A DNA stretch of 64,000 bases from positions 806,001 through 870,000 of the forward strand of contig JAAXNY010000004.1 in NCBI GenBank assembly GCA_013420905.1. The letters run 5' to 3'. The stretch is from Collybia mongolica (Eukaryota; Basidiomycota; Agaricomycetes; Agaricales; Clitocybaceae). The translations under genes were made by a program, and so were the position numbers. Below the pieces are notes generated by a model that searched no databases, was not told where the DNA came from, and was given only the letters and a program-made list of their open reading frames with translations. Shown piece by piece: positions 12,703 to 23,626 of this stretch (position 1 is its first letter; each line of letters starts with the position of its first letter).

Positions 12703-13001
12703 GGGTGTTTCACGGTAAGCTTTTTTTCACCTCTTCCACACATTTTTTTGGCTCAACTTTGCTTCAACTTTTATGAGAGAAAGTAACTTGTTTGTCCCCT
12801 GTTGCATCGGGGAGGAAAGAAAAAAGTTGAAAAAGTTGGAAATAAGATAAGTTGGAGAAAGAGTCGAGCATCGACCCACGATTTTTTCACTTTGTATTTA
12901 GTTGAGTCCAACTTTCCGTCCAATCCTTGTTTCAACTTTATCCGAAGTTGGAGGAAAAGTTGAACCGAAAAAAGCTGAAAATAAGCTTACTGTAAATACT
13001 C
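12703..13001. mobile_element. 299-bp mariner-type MITE with imperfect terminal inverted repeats and TA target duplication
   Basis: The left end GGGTGTTTCACGGTAAGC and the right end, read inverted, GAGTATTTACAGTAAGC match at most positions. Both are followed inward by a T-run (AGCTTTTTTTC / AGCTTATTTTC). Each end is flanked by TA (12701-12702 and 13002-13003), the target site of Tc1/mariner elements. The interior has no coding capacity and is built of repeated AAGTTGGA/CAACTTT words in both orientations, so it should fold into a long hairpin. This is typical of a non-autonomous miniature element. Confidence 0.75.
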
Positions 13002-13422
13002 TATTGATTCCATTGAAGGAGATGAGAGGACCAGCTCATATATAACCCAAAGGAATGAAATACCGACCGGCACCGAAAATCCGGAATATCTATATGGTTG
13101 TAATATTCGTTGATATGAAGGGAGTTGATGTTTGATGCGACTCGATCTCAGTGTTACATGCCTGGAAGTGGCTTGGAAGTTCTAGGTGATGCTCCATCTC
13201 TTACGATTGTTGACTCCTTGGGCGTCGTTCCGGGGTGAAGCTCGTAGCGCTGTAGCGCCCGGGAGTTTAGTCTAAGACCCACCCTGTCTTGAGGTTCAGG
13301 GGAACTTTTCAATTGGACATAACGCTTTCAGGAAACCTATCTATCAGGAAAATCGTGGCCCCCGTGCGCACGTCTATCGCACGAGTTCTGAATAAATATA
13401 CAAATATACAGTATAACTGGCT

Positions 13423-14088
13423 CTAAGCTGGCAGTGTAATTTTGCACACCGCGCACACCGTTTTCTTGTCCGCACTGTAAGCATAGAGTAGAGTTAGTTG
13501 TTTGGAATACAGCCAAGAGTTTCAGGGCGTACAGAAGCGCAAGTAACCCTATCGGGAAGCAGATCTGAACCAAATTAGACAGGAATAGATTGTTCGTCAT
13601 TATACGGAACGTACTATTGCTGTAATAATTCCCGTAGACCCATAGACTGTGTCCCATTGGTGTTGGCCATTTGCACAATTTGCATATACTGCTCCCATGA
13701 ATGTCGTTTCTTTCAAGAATTCAAGAAGGGACGTACACTGGTCACGGTACAGCTCGGCATTCTGAGCCAGAGTCAGAGGGGGTATATACTGTGCTTGTTG
13801 GATTGTTGCGGGATTCTGCATCGTCGTGGGGTTTGGTTGCATCGTGGGTGGATAATGCTGCATGGTTGGCTGTGGCGGTGAGTGTAGCTGCGTTGGGTTC
13901 GTCATGGGCTGGGTTGGTTGAGGTGGGTAGGTTAATTGCTGCGTCGTTCCGGTTCCCTGGGGTTGTAACGTTGGGTTTGCCGTGACAGACGGGTGCTGCT
14001 GCAGGCCGATGGCAGTCTGAGTGCTTTGGTAGCTCGGTGGGGAAGACAAACGCTTCGAGTCGGGATGGCTAGAGATTGTACTTGACAT
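13423..14088 (-). CDS. BRI3-like small membrane protein, copy A (169 aa)
   Basis: Four exons on the minus strand: 14088-13737, 13688-13615, 13564-13533, 13474-13423. The first 115 residues are Pro/Gln/Thr-rich, with PQPT and PPTMQ repeats. The spliced C-terminus carries a compact motif, CANGQHQWDTVYG, then GIITAIICFPIGLLALL, then DKKTVCAVC. This pattern, Cys..Gly-x-His, one hydrophobic hairpin and a final CxxC, is that of BRI3/LITAF-like membrane-associated zinc proteins, which sit on endosomal or lysosomal membranes in animals. Function in fungi is unknown. The upstream frame stays open to 14283, but the copy B comparison favours the ATG at 14088, where both copies begin MSSTIS. Confidence 0.75.
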
Positions 14089-14312
14089 TGTAGTGAGTAA
14101 AGAGAATTCTGGGCGTATAAGGGCCAAGTCACGGGCCAGAGTACAATTACTCCAGGGCGTTGATAGGAATTGCGCCGCCTGTAACTTGAAACGGTCATTG
14201 CAATTATGTGGATAAAAACGTGTTATCGTTCCCATTTTATTGATTAAGGGATTAATATTTTGAGTGTTGAGCGGAGTATGCATTTTGGATAAATATACAG
14301 TTTAAATGGCCT

Positions 14313-14960
14313 TCAAGCTGGCATTGTAGCTTGGCACCTCGAGCACACATTTTTCTTGTCTACACTGTAAGTATAGAGTTAGTTGTTTGGGATGCAGCCA
14401 AGAGTTTCAGGCCGTACAGAAGCGCAATTAACCCTATGGGGAAGCAGAGCTGAATGGGATTAGACAGGAATGGGCGGCGCGTGATTATATGAGCGTACTA
14501 TTGCTGTGATTATTCCCACAGGCCCGTAGACTGTGTTCCATTGGTGTTGGCAGTTTGCATATACTACAGATCATAAATATGAGTTTTCTTGTAATAATCC
14601 AAGAAGGGACGTACATTGGGGAGCCGGAGGTAGTATATACTGTGGCTGTTGCATTATTACGGGATTCTGCATCATCATGAGGTTCGGCTGCATTGTGGGT
14701 GGATAGTACTGCATGGTTGGTTGTGGCGGTGAATATAGTTGCGTTGGGTTTACCACGGACTGGACTGGCTGAGGTGGGTAGACTATTTGCTGCGTCGTTC
14801 CAGTTACCTGGGGTTGTAACATTGGGTTTGCCATGACAGACGGGTACTGCTGTACGTATATAGTAGGCTGACGGCTTTGGTAGCTCGGTAGGGGCTGCAT
14901 AGTAAACGCTGGAGAAGACGGATCCTTCGAGTCGGGGTAGCCAGAGATGGTACTTGACAT
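14313..14960 (-). CDS. BRI3-like small membrane protein, copy B (164 aa), tandem paralogue
   Basis: Four exons, 14960-14615, 14563-14499, 14449-14418 and 14364-14313, with introns at the same places and phases as copy A. The N-terminal half aligns with copy A over its length (NPTQL, SPPQPTMQ, PPTMQPN). The C-terminal motif reads QHQWNTVYG, GIITAILCFPIGLIALL, DKKNVCSRC. It differs from A by small indels: it lacks the ALY-type insertion before the intron and the CAN triplet region is shorter. The last exon ends 225 bp before the copy A start. Both copies remain open after splicing, so both may be functional. Confidence 0.72.
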
Positions 14961-15910
14961 TGTAGGAGTAAAAAGTAAAGAGAATGCTGGGCGTACAAAG
15001 GTCAGATCAGGAACCACAGGGGCGTGATAGAAATCGTGCCCGTCTATAACTCGAATAGGTTGTTGGAATCATGTGTGATTTGGATGATGACAGGCGAGTT
15101 TTGAACATGTTGCTGCACAGTCATCATGTGCCCTGGTTTATTGTCCCTAACTTGAAACCATAGTGTAGTTGAGGGACGCCCCGTGTAGTCGACGTCTGTG
15201 TGAGAAACTGAATGTCACCGCGTCAGTATTTGATTCCCACCTATGCCGCCACACGCTTCAGGAGCGGGGTGAATATGGCGAGTCGCGAGGCCTTGAAGTC
15301 CAAAACGTTTCCAATATCATGTTATTATTACAAAATGGCTGGTGAAATAAAGACGTTTTCCGAGAGAACGTCAACGCAGCTTGCCCAGGAAATTTCTTAA
15401 TCCCCTTTCTCACAGAGCATGAATCCATTTGGCATTGCCTTGTAGCAAGGATTGAGTACGAGAAATGACCCAAATTATGAATTGTCTAGCTGTTGAAAAA
15501 AGCAGGACTTGAGTTTAATCGACTGAAGTGGCGGTCGCCGAGGCTCAAGAATGAGTTGCAGTGTTTAACCCCGGTCAGTCTGTGATCCCGTGTGGCCGAG
15601 TAAAGATCCGGTTTCGCGGTCCCGGCAAACCCTTTGACATGGGTCGCTCGCTTCACTTCACCCTCTCCAAGATGCAGCGGGACGGCAGGACCAGCAAGAC
15701 TTTATGGGAGAAGGACGGATTTCGCTGTTTAATCAATAATTCGTCCCTCTCCGGCTCGCTGTTCGGCTCCAACGCAATTCAATCTTAACACAGGCAAACA
15801 CCACGTATTCCAAAGCTTGTCGCCCGAAAAAATGTTTTTGTGTCTCCATAAACTCAGTTCGTTACAACTCCTGCCGCAGGCCCAACCCCTAGGCTGGCAC
15901 CCATTTTAAG
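14961..15910. other. Spacer between the tandem pair and the PC-esterase gene
   Basis: The region is divergent: minus-strand genes lie to the left and a plus-strand gene to the right, so promoters of both are expected. Only short unsupported frames are present. Confidence 0.4.
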
Positions 15911-17382
15911 ATGGTTCTCTCAATTGCAGGCATGCACCCACGCTCGCTGTCTGTAAAAATCCTATGCCTAGGAACTGCTCTCACATTTCTGCTCTTCTTT
16001 TATCTATACACGACCGGGGGACGGACTTCGTTTTCGCCTGAAAGCCTTAGGGGACCGAGTTGGCAACCAGGGACGTGCTCGCCTAGGGCCTACGCCAACG
16101 GCAGGTGGAGGCCACACGAACGCAGCAATGCGGAGCGCATGATACACAAAAATCAGGCGTTGGTCTTCTCTGGCTTCGACGGCTGTGCGAGTTCGCGTGA
16201 ATTCGACTGGCATCTCGCGTCGGACAACGAGGAGCAGTGGGACAGGTTCCCTGGTGCCCAGTCATGGCTGTGGGACGTTGGGAAAGCCGACAGATGTGAG
16301 AATCTGGAAGAGTTCAACAAGGAGAGGGTGGTACGCGACTTGGTCGAGCAGGGTGGATGGTTGCTGTTAGGTGACTCGATCACTGAAGGACACTTCTTCT
16401 CCCTGTCGTGCATGCTCTACCCCCATGTAGTTGCCACCCCTACTTACACCCCTAATTCCTACTTCGACCGTGCGTGGCCACAGAACCTCCATCTTAACCC
16501 CAATTCGTCGCTCCTACGCCCGTCCACGTCCACTCATAGGCAGCTCAAGCTGCCACCTGGCTTCAATATCTCAAGCACGGCTCTGGCTACCTTCCGCCGC
16601 ATTGATCTTCTTTATACACAAGAGGAACTCGTCGATCTCCACAACACCATACACCCGAATCCTCCAACCAACTTTTCGCTTTTTTCCGAAGAGACTGCAT
16701 GGTCGATTAGCCCGTCTGTGTACATGCCAATGTTTCTTGAGGGAGGGTACAGCACCATGGTCGTTAGCACTGCTGGGCACTGGACGACAACGCTCTTTGG
16801 TGCGTACGGAGAAAAAGCCACCGTAAAACTCGAAAATGCGCGCCAAGGCCTCGACGGTGTGATCGACTTTTTCGGACACGCGATGCGGAAGTGGGCCGAT
16901 GGAGTGCAACGTGCATTGCAAGACGCCGAAAGGGCCGAGGGCGGGAAGCGCAAACGCCAGGTATTGGTCCGTGCTTACCTGCCTGGCCACGAGGACTGTC
17001 ACAAGGTACGAGCGCCATGGGAAGAGATTCAGCCCTTTGTGTGGTCGTGGTACAACTGGGGGCGGATCTGGGAGTTTAACGACGTTTTTGAGGTTCGGGG
17101 TTTCATTCCTTCTTTCTTTTTTATTTGTTCTAATTCTTATTGCAGAAAATACTAACAGGCCCGGCTGGAAGGTATCCTAACATCCATTACCTTGCTATTG
17201 ACCGACCAGGGAGGCTACGACCCGATGCTGTATGTTATCCGAGTCTTTTGTTACGCCTGTTCTGATGATGTATCTAGCATGCGACGGGCGACTGTCTCCA
17301 TATCATGTCCGGCGCGGGCGTCCTAGAAGGATGGTCCCATTACATATGGCATTATGTTACGAAGGAAGTGGGTCGTTCCTGA
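15911..17382 (+). CDS. PC-esterase / TBL-like GDSL type II membrane protein (456 aa)
   Basis: Three exons: 15911-17092, 17146-17229, 17278-17382. One N-terminal anchor (about residues 15-34, SVKILCLGTALTFLLFFYLY) puts the catalytic part in the Golgi lumen. The nucleophile motif GDSITEGHFFSLSC lies at about 154-167. The partner Asp and His appear only after splicing, in RPDA-H-ATGDCLH across the last intron, matching the DxxH motif of the PC-esterase family. A second conserved tract is AGHWTTTLFG. Plant TBL and Cryptococcus Cas1 relatives O-acetylate polysaccharides; a glycan acyltransferase or esterase role is inferred. The first donor, GTTCGG, is unusual but keeps the frame. Confidence 0.85.
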
Positions 17383-18451
17383 CAAACAGTAATATAATGA
17401 GGGAGCAGATACCCAAGATCTATAGACTGAAGGATAATCTCGTACATAATCATCGCATTCATTAATACTATATTCACCTGTTTCGTGGTCAGGTCTGGAT
17501 GTGCCATCTTTTTCACCGAAAACTATAGTTGGACGAGGTGACCGCTTTTATGAAAATGAGTATTTTATTGAGGCAATTTAATAACATTGACTATATATCG
17601 GTCGAACTATCGCAGTCCGTCCAGAGTCAAATGTTGACCATCGGCCATTGGCGCCAAAAAGGACCGCATGCAGTCTTGTTTCCGCCAACTGGGCACATCC
17701 GCGTTCCAGTCCACATATAGCGAGTTATGGACAAAAGTTGGATGCAGTACAATCCCAATCTTGCCTTGATAATTATCTGGAAAAATTGACTGCGTTTATG
17801 TACATTTCATCAGGCACCGAAGCCAGGTGAGAGTCTGCAGATGGGGCGTTCGTGACAATTAAGTAACAGCTAGAGTGAGGGGTGGAAAATATGGCCATCG
17901 TAATCTTCGGGTAAAGCGCCCGGAACGTAATTTCGTAGTACAAATGTTCTCAGCACCAGTATGATGACGTTCGACTTCATCGCTTTCAGAGCAGATGCAG
18001 AACGGATATGGAAGGATAGAGGCGAAGCGGTTGCATGGTGGGGGATTCTTGGGTGGATGGTAAGTTTGGCTCAATGAGAACTCAAAGACTGGATGTTAAT
18101 TTGAAGGGTCTGACATTTTGGATTAGTTGACGATTTAGTGCATGCATAACGGAACGTATCTCTCAAACCACCTTGAATTATATCCAATTAAGTTGAACGG
18201 ATTGGGGCACCGCGCATCAGAAGCAAGAAAAAATCTTGTCGTAGACGCAAGGAAAGAGCCAATTCATGGTAAAAGTTCGGTACTCTAGAGACGGTGTGAG
18301 GTTGGGGCGAAAACAAATGCAGTGTATACGTACATGTCACATGAAATGTTTTTGTTTGGCTCGCAGCACAAACTCGAAGTGGCAGTCATAATGCATGATC
18401 ACCAACCCTCCCCTTCAAGTTCATCGTCACTTCCTCATTTGAAGCTTGAAC
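17383..18451. other. Spacer, no gene seen
   Basis: Intergenic between two plus-strand genes. It is AT-rich with scattered short frames and no domain signal. Confidence 0.45.
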
Positions 18452-21400
18452 ATGGCTCAAGAGACCAATATGATCTGGAAGAATCGCATAGACGATTCTC
18501 CTCGACCTTTTGATCTGGTCAATATAAACCTACAGCAAATGGGGTGTATCCCGCTCGACAGATTTCTCTCATCGAAATCAGATGCCGAATTCGAGGACGT
18601 CCACGAATTTGAGACTAAACTGATAATTGCACAAACACCGCAGCCTTCAGCCCCTGCCTATCAACCATCCAATGCAGGTGATGCACGTTCGGTAGAGCCC
18701 CAAAGTTCTGCCATCAAGATGCAGAATGTCGCGCGCTTGTATCAGGCATGTCAGACGGCGTTTGGAAGCCCCGAGGCTCTAAACTTCGAATTTATTCAAG
18801 AGAATGGTTCTCAATGTATGTTCATCATTTGTTTTTTGGGTCAAGGACAAGAGCGTAATGTCATTTTTTTTTTCACTGATAGCTAAACAATGTATACTGA
18901 CTATCACGCGTCCGAATGGCTCTGTGAGAGCGTATAAGACGGAACCGGTTTTCACACGCAAAACGGATGCCAAAGCGCACGCTGCGAACATTGCGGTGGA
19001 GATGGGAGCGTTGGAATTTATTATTGCCGGAGACTCAGACGCGTTGAAGCAGAAGAAGGGGCTGCTTCTTTCTCCGCTAGATGCTGCCGATCCAGAACCG
19101 CATGAGAAGGCAGAAATGGTCGCAGAACCGTCGGTGGATGATGGGCCCGTAAGGGTTATTGAGAGCTGTTGCGTGCAGTGGAGAGCTGGTGCTGTCAAAC
19201 CGTTATGGGTAGAATATCAGGAATCTCAAACTGGGAAAGGTGCGTCTTCAGTTCTCTCAAGGACTAGCCCAGAATTCATATACCCTCAGGTTTTGGCGCG
19301 GCCTTGCGAATACAGCTAGCACCTCATTCTTCTCGCGTTTATTCAACCGATACTGTATTCCCGAGTATCCTCGACGCTAAAATCGGTTGTGCCAATATAG
19401 CTCTACAAGAGGGCGTCCTTGACTATATCAAGTACGGAAATGGGCAAATCGAGCCAGCCGCATCGACCGTTTTAGCTGATGACCGGATACCAGACCCCTT
19501 CGCTAACCCACCTTCAGTTCTTTCACTGCAAGCGTTTTATGAAACACTCCCTCAGCCCTTCCCCGAGCCAGTGGCAGATAAAACTGCCTCGGAGATCAAC
19601 GCACCTGCATGGTTGAACACGCTGCTTCAGTCAGCCAGGGGAGCGAGGCTTAAACCCAAGTTCATTTGGACAATGAGTGTTACTCATGGTTGTGAGTCAA
19701 TGACATTTGCTTCCGCTTTCTTAACCCTTATACCTAATTTCCTGTTTAGTGCACGGCTGTGTCCTTCGCCTCGAACGACCAGATGCACAATGCAAATCTT
19801 ATTTTGTGGATCCTCGGTTCCAAAGGCGCGCCGATGCAAAAGCTGCCGTTTGCCTACTGGCGATGTCGCAAGGCATAGGGGAGTATATCAGACATGTAGG
19901 ATCAGAAGTGGAAAATAAGATTTCGGAAAATGCAAAAAAACTGGCAAACCAGGCAATATACCCTGGCATTATCGCAGAATGCCACAAGATTCGGCCAAAC
20001 AGACATCCGGAGTATACCTTCACCCCAGACGGAGATGGTAGGTTCGCACACCATAGAGCTCGCGGTATTACTAATACATCTTTTAGCCTTTGGCTGTACT
20101 CTGACAGTTGATTTGTCGTCGTTGCCCGAAAAGCCTGACCTGAGATCATATACCGTCAAGCCCGAATATCGTAATAAAGTGGACGCAAAAATAGCAGTTG
20201 CAGTTTTGGCTGCGGAACAAGGTATATTCGAGCTTCTTCGGTTTCGAGGTGCACCACCGCCTCCTGGCTATGTCACTTTCTGGGAATCTCATGACCGTAA
20301 CTCGGTTTCTAAGAAACGGAAAGAACCTGACACCAGAGACGGTGGTGATCCTGAGAGTCAGAAGACGAAGAAGCCGAAATTGGAGCCAGCGGACAGCCAC
20401 CATGACTTCGCGAGTGGCAGCAAGGGGGCCGGGAAACAACCGCTCGCATCTGGGTCTAGCGGTCTTGTCTCTCTTGGTGTTCCTGCACAGAAAGCAGGAC
20501 GCTCAGGGGGCCAACGCCTGCATGGGCACAGAAGCGTGGGTCATTCTGGCGCTCCACCTCATCCTTCTCATTTTAGCATGGCGCCTTCGTCGTTTCCGCA
20601 TCCAGGCTATCCACCTGGGCCTAGCGTACAACCGAGCCTTCAATCGAGCCTTGGTGTGATCCACAGTATGCACCACACGTACCAGTATCCCCCACAGCAT
20701 GTCTACGGTGCATCACAGCACCCTCTGGGCGCAAACCACTATATGGGCGCAACCCCCTACTCTCAAATGGTACCGCCGAACTCTTCTTTTTATCCGGGTT
20801 ATGTCCAGGCGTATGGCACGATCCCTCCCACAACGCCTTATAATCCTTACCCACACCAATACAGTCAATATCAATTCGTTCCCCCTCGCCCTAGTGCGCA
20901 ACCGCGCAGCAACCATCCTGCTACGCCGGGTCCTTCTCTACCGGGATTACCCGTGAGATGCGACCACCCAGATCAGGCCAAATCCATCGACACGTCGCTA
21001 GATTATGGGAATAGTAGTGATGGAGCTACATCTGGTACGCAAGGTCCATCTCAGAAAAAACCAAAAAAACCAAAAGTAAAAGTAAAACGGGAGAAAGGTC
21101 TGTTAATTCCCTAAAGTACCTTTGGCTGAGCCAACCTTTCATTATTAGTCGAATCGGCTGTAACGAGCGAACGTCTATCCGCTCCCGCCACTGATGCTGA
21201 AACATTGTCCTCCCGAGGCCGGTCGCTAACAGTCGAAAGTGGACAAACACCTGTCAAATCATACTTTGACTCACTCAAAGGCAATACAAGAACTGTCATT
21301 CGATGCTTGATGTACTGATGACCCGCATAGAATTCTGTGTCCAGGAGAAGAAACCACACCCACATTTTTACAGGGAGGCTATCTTTAAGGATACCGGGAC

Positions 21401-21542
21401 ACGATACAAGGTATGGATAGAAATGGGGTCTGAGCGGCTCGAACTCCAGAACACATTCGAAACCATAAACGATGGAAGGGAGAGGCTTGCGAGGCAAGTT
21501 CTCAATCGCCTACGTCATGCCAAAAAAAACCCAGTTGTGTGA
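18452..21542 (+). CDS. Protein of repeated dsRBD-like modules with a Pro/Tyr-rich linker (921 aa)
   Basis: Seven exons: 18452-18815, 18883-19239, 19290-19691, 19750-20037, 20087-21097, 21149-21280, 21331-21542. All six introns are phase 1. The first is 67 nt and the others 49-58 nt. Four modules at roughly residues 95-170, 225-290, 345-425 and 445-525 share the order helix, strand, intron, strand, then KxDAKxxxAxxAxxxGxxxxI. Examples are RKTDAKAHAANIAVEMGALE and NKVDAKIAVAVLAAEQGI. This resembles the double-stranded RNA-binding fold, whose last helix normally carries SKKxAKxxAA. A basic KKRK and KKTKKPK region is followed by about 230 residues rich in Pro, Tyr, His and Ser. A fifth, closer dsRBD-like module (FCVQEKKPHPHFY ... 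RERLARQVLNRL) ends the protein. The last intron starts with GC. RNA binding is inferred from the pattern only. Confidence 0.75.
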
Positions 21543-22068
21543 CCCGCTGCTGCCGTTGTTTTTTTTTTTGTTATTAGACCTGCTTTCATAATGCACTTTA
21601 TACCAGCTCCAACAATATTATACCACACGCTCATTATATGCTATAACTGCGTTGCGGCTCGTCGCATCTGTATCTCATGTGTTGCGATCGCATGGAACAT
21701 TACCGCGTGATCGTGACCACATACAACAGTTTATGCAGAGGCATCTTTGAATCGTTCTAGTTTTAAGGCAGGAGAAGAAGACGGCCTGAACAAGTGGGGC
21801 GGGGGAAAATGATGGGGGATTGTGCAAATACAGTTTATGATAAGTATGATCTATGCTATCGCACTCTAGGTGTCTATGTGCTGACGCAGGTACATCTGAT
21901 ATCGTGAATTAGGTAAAAAGGTAGGAGTACTAATATAAGCTCTATGTGCTCTAGGATGCACCATACTCGAGCAAGACAACGAAGAGCGAATAATGGATCC
22001 TGTGTGCGGTAAGGAATCAGGATTCGTGGGATAACAGGAGTTTGTTTAGTCAACGTACAAAACTGGCC
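21543..22068. other. Convergent 3' spacer
   Basis: Lies between the ends of the dsRBD-like gene and the ICMT-like gene. A T-run sits at about 21558. No coding signal. Confidence 0.45.
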
Positions 22069-22830
22069 TCAATACACCCATGGAATGAGCGAGTATGGAA
22101 CTTTCTGTGCCCATCGGGCCCAAGCTTCCCCAAAGTTCTTCTTCAACGCCACATCCTCCAAGGACATACGCCTTAAAAGTCCAACAAGAGTTACTATCTC
22201 CATTGCGGCCAAGGAGCCGAGCACCACCCGACCACCAGTCGTATCCAACACCCCCGACTCTCGCACCCACGATCCACAAGAACCATACAAGCAGAAAAAA
22301 CCCACATATACGGCTGAGATCCCAGTGTAGCTCGGGTGGCGCACCACTCCGTACGGCCCTGTAGTGATAAGTTCATGGCCCTTTTGAATGGTGAGTTCGA
22401 AGGTGAAGAAGCGATGCATCGCGCGATAGCAGCATTTCCGTAGGAGGGCACCGCCTATAATCAAGAGTGTTCCTATTGCTGATAGTGACGTGAGACGGAG
22501 GTCTTGCGGGTTGTTGAGTGGTAAGAGTGTAGAAAGAGCGATTTTCGACAGTGGCCATGATGGAGAGTTGTACGCGACGATGGCTGCCACTTCAGCTGCC
22601 CCGACAGCGTACATCATCATCTAAATCGTTGGCGTCACTCTTTTGTGTCTTAAGGTAACGTTGAGACATACTTTGCGAGGCTTGATAACGGATGTTGTCA
22701 GAGATATGTACCATTCCCAGAAAGTAACGATGGGCAATTGCTCCCCCTCGGTGGCGGTACTTGGGGGCGTGAAACTACGGTGAAGGCCAACAGACGCGAG
22801 CAAGATACAGAAAGGTTTGATTAAGGACAT
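22069..22830 (-). CDS. Isoprenylcysteine carboxyl methyltransferase-like membrane protein (236 aa)
   Basis: Two exons, 22830-22672 and 22620-22069, with a 51-nt GT-AG intron in phase 0. The C-terminal signature of the ICMT/PEMT membrane methyltransferases is clear: ITTGPYGVVRHPSYTG (about 133-148), then a membrane pair, then LKKNFGEAWARWAQKVPY and a Pro at IPWVY. Four hydrophobic segments are visible. Ste14-type enzymes in the ER methylate the prenylated C-terminal Cys of Ras-like proteins and, in fungi, of mating pheromones. Mushrooms often carry several paralogues of this family, so the substrate here is not certain. The N-terminal exon looks like a signal or first membrane segment (PFCILLASVGL). 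Confidence 0.82.
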
Positions 22831-23626
22831 AATGAATTAGTGATAGATTGTTGAAGTGGTGATGTCTTTTTATGTTGTGTCGCGAAGTACGGGACATGGC
22901 CAAATATTAGAGGTCACCGCAACAGTCCGTTTGGTTAGGGACTGTCTATAACCGAGGTACGTCAACGCCTAAGAATTTTCGGTTAGAGTTTGCCGTGAGT
23001 TGCAATGTAGAGCTCACCCCGCGACAATGATTGTCAGATCTTGCTTCTCCTTGTGTGCAGTGACTGCTGATTGGGCAAGATCGTCCACGCGTTAGTCATT
23101 CGGCAGGATGGACTGAAGCTATTCGGCCAGAGGCTAGCATATCCAGAAATCATTAGAGCATAAGCCCCTGTCAGCATTTCTCATTATACGCCAATATAGC
23201 CTCGTCGATAAGCAGGGCATCCCCTGGACCATGTTCGCATTGAATTGTTTGGAATCTCAATAATATGTAGCCATTTCACTGCTCCTATCTAAGATTTCTG
23301 CATTCCGAAACTGGATGTGACAGTTCAAAGAGGGACGTAATTCTTGCTAGCGTTGGAAAAATTTTGCCAAGAGCTCAGTCTTGGAACATATGTTTCATAC
23401 TATCGCCGCATCGTATTTCGGATCCAGATCGTACACATCGGCCAAAGCATCGCATCCTAATTGCCGTCGAGCTCTTCCAAATTGAATTCTACACTGCCAA
23501 ATAGTTCGGGGAGTTGTAACTTGTCGCCGTAGGTGGTTCTTGTGAGTGAATTCATGGGCGAAGGACCGTGCTTTCATTGAACCAACTGGAATTGCCACGT
23601 TGATGCGCGCGCCCACACGAGTTATA
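22831..23626. other. Spacer upstream of the ICMT-like gene
   Basis: No supportable gene. The spacer ends at the TA of the transposon that starts at 23627. Confidence 0.4.

Noticed and set aside
13337..13678. Separate 113-codon gene with a membrane segment downstream of BRI3-like copy A
   Set aside because: The hydrophobic and Cys-rich text is intron plus exon 3-4 of copy A read in other frames; copy B shows the same splice pattern.
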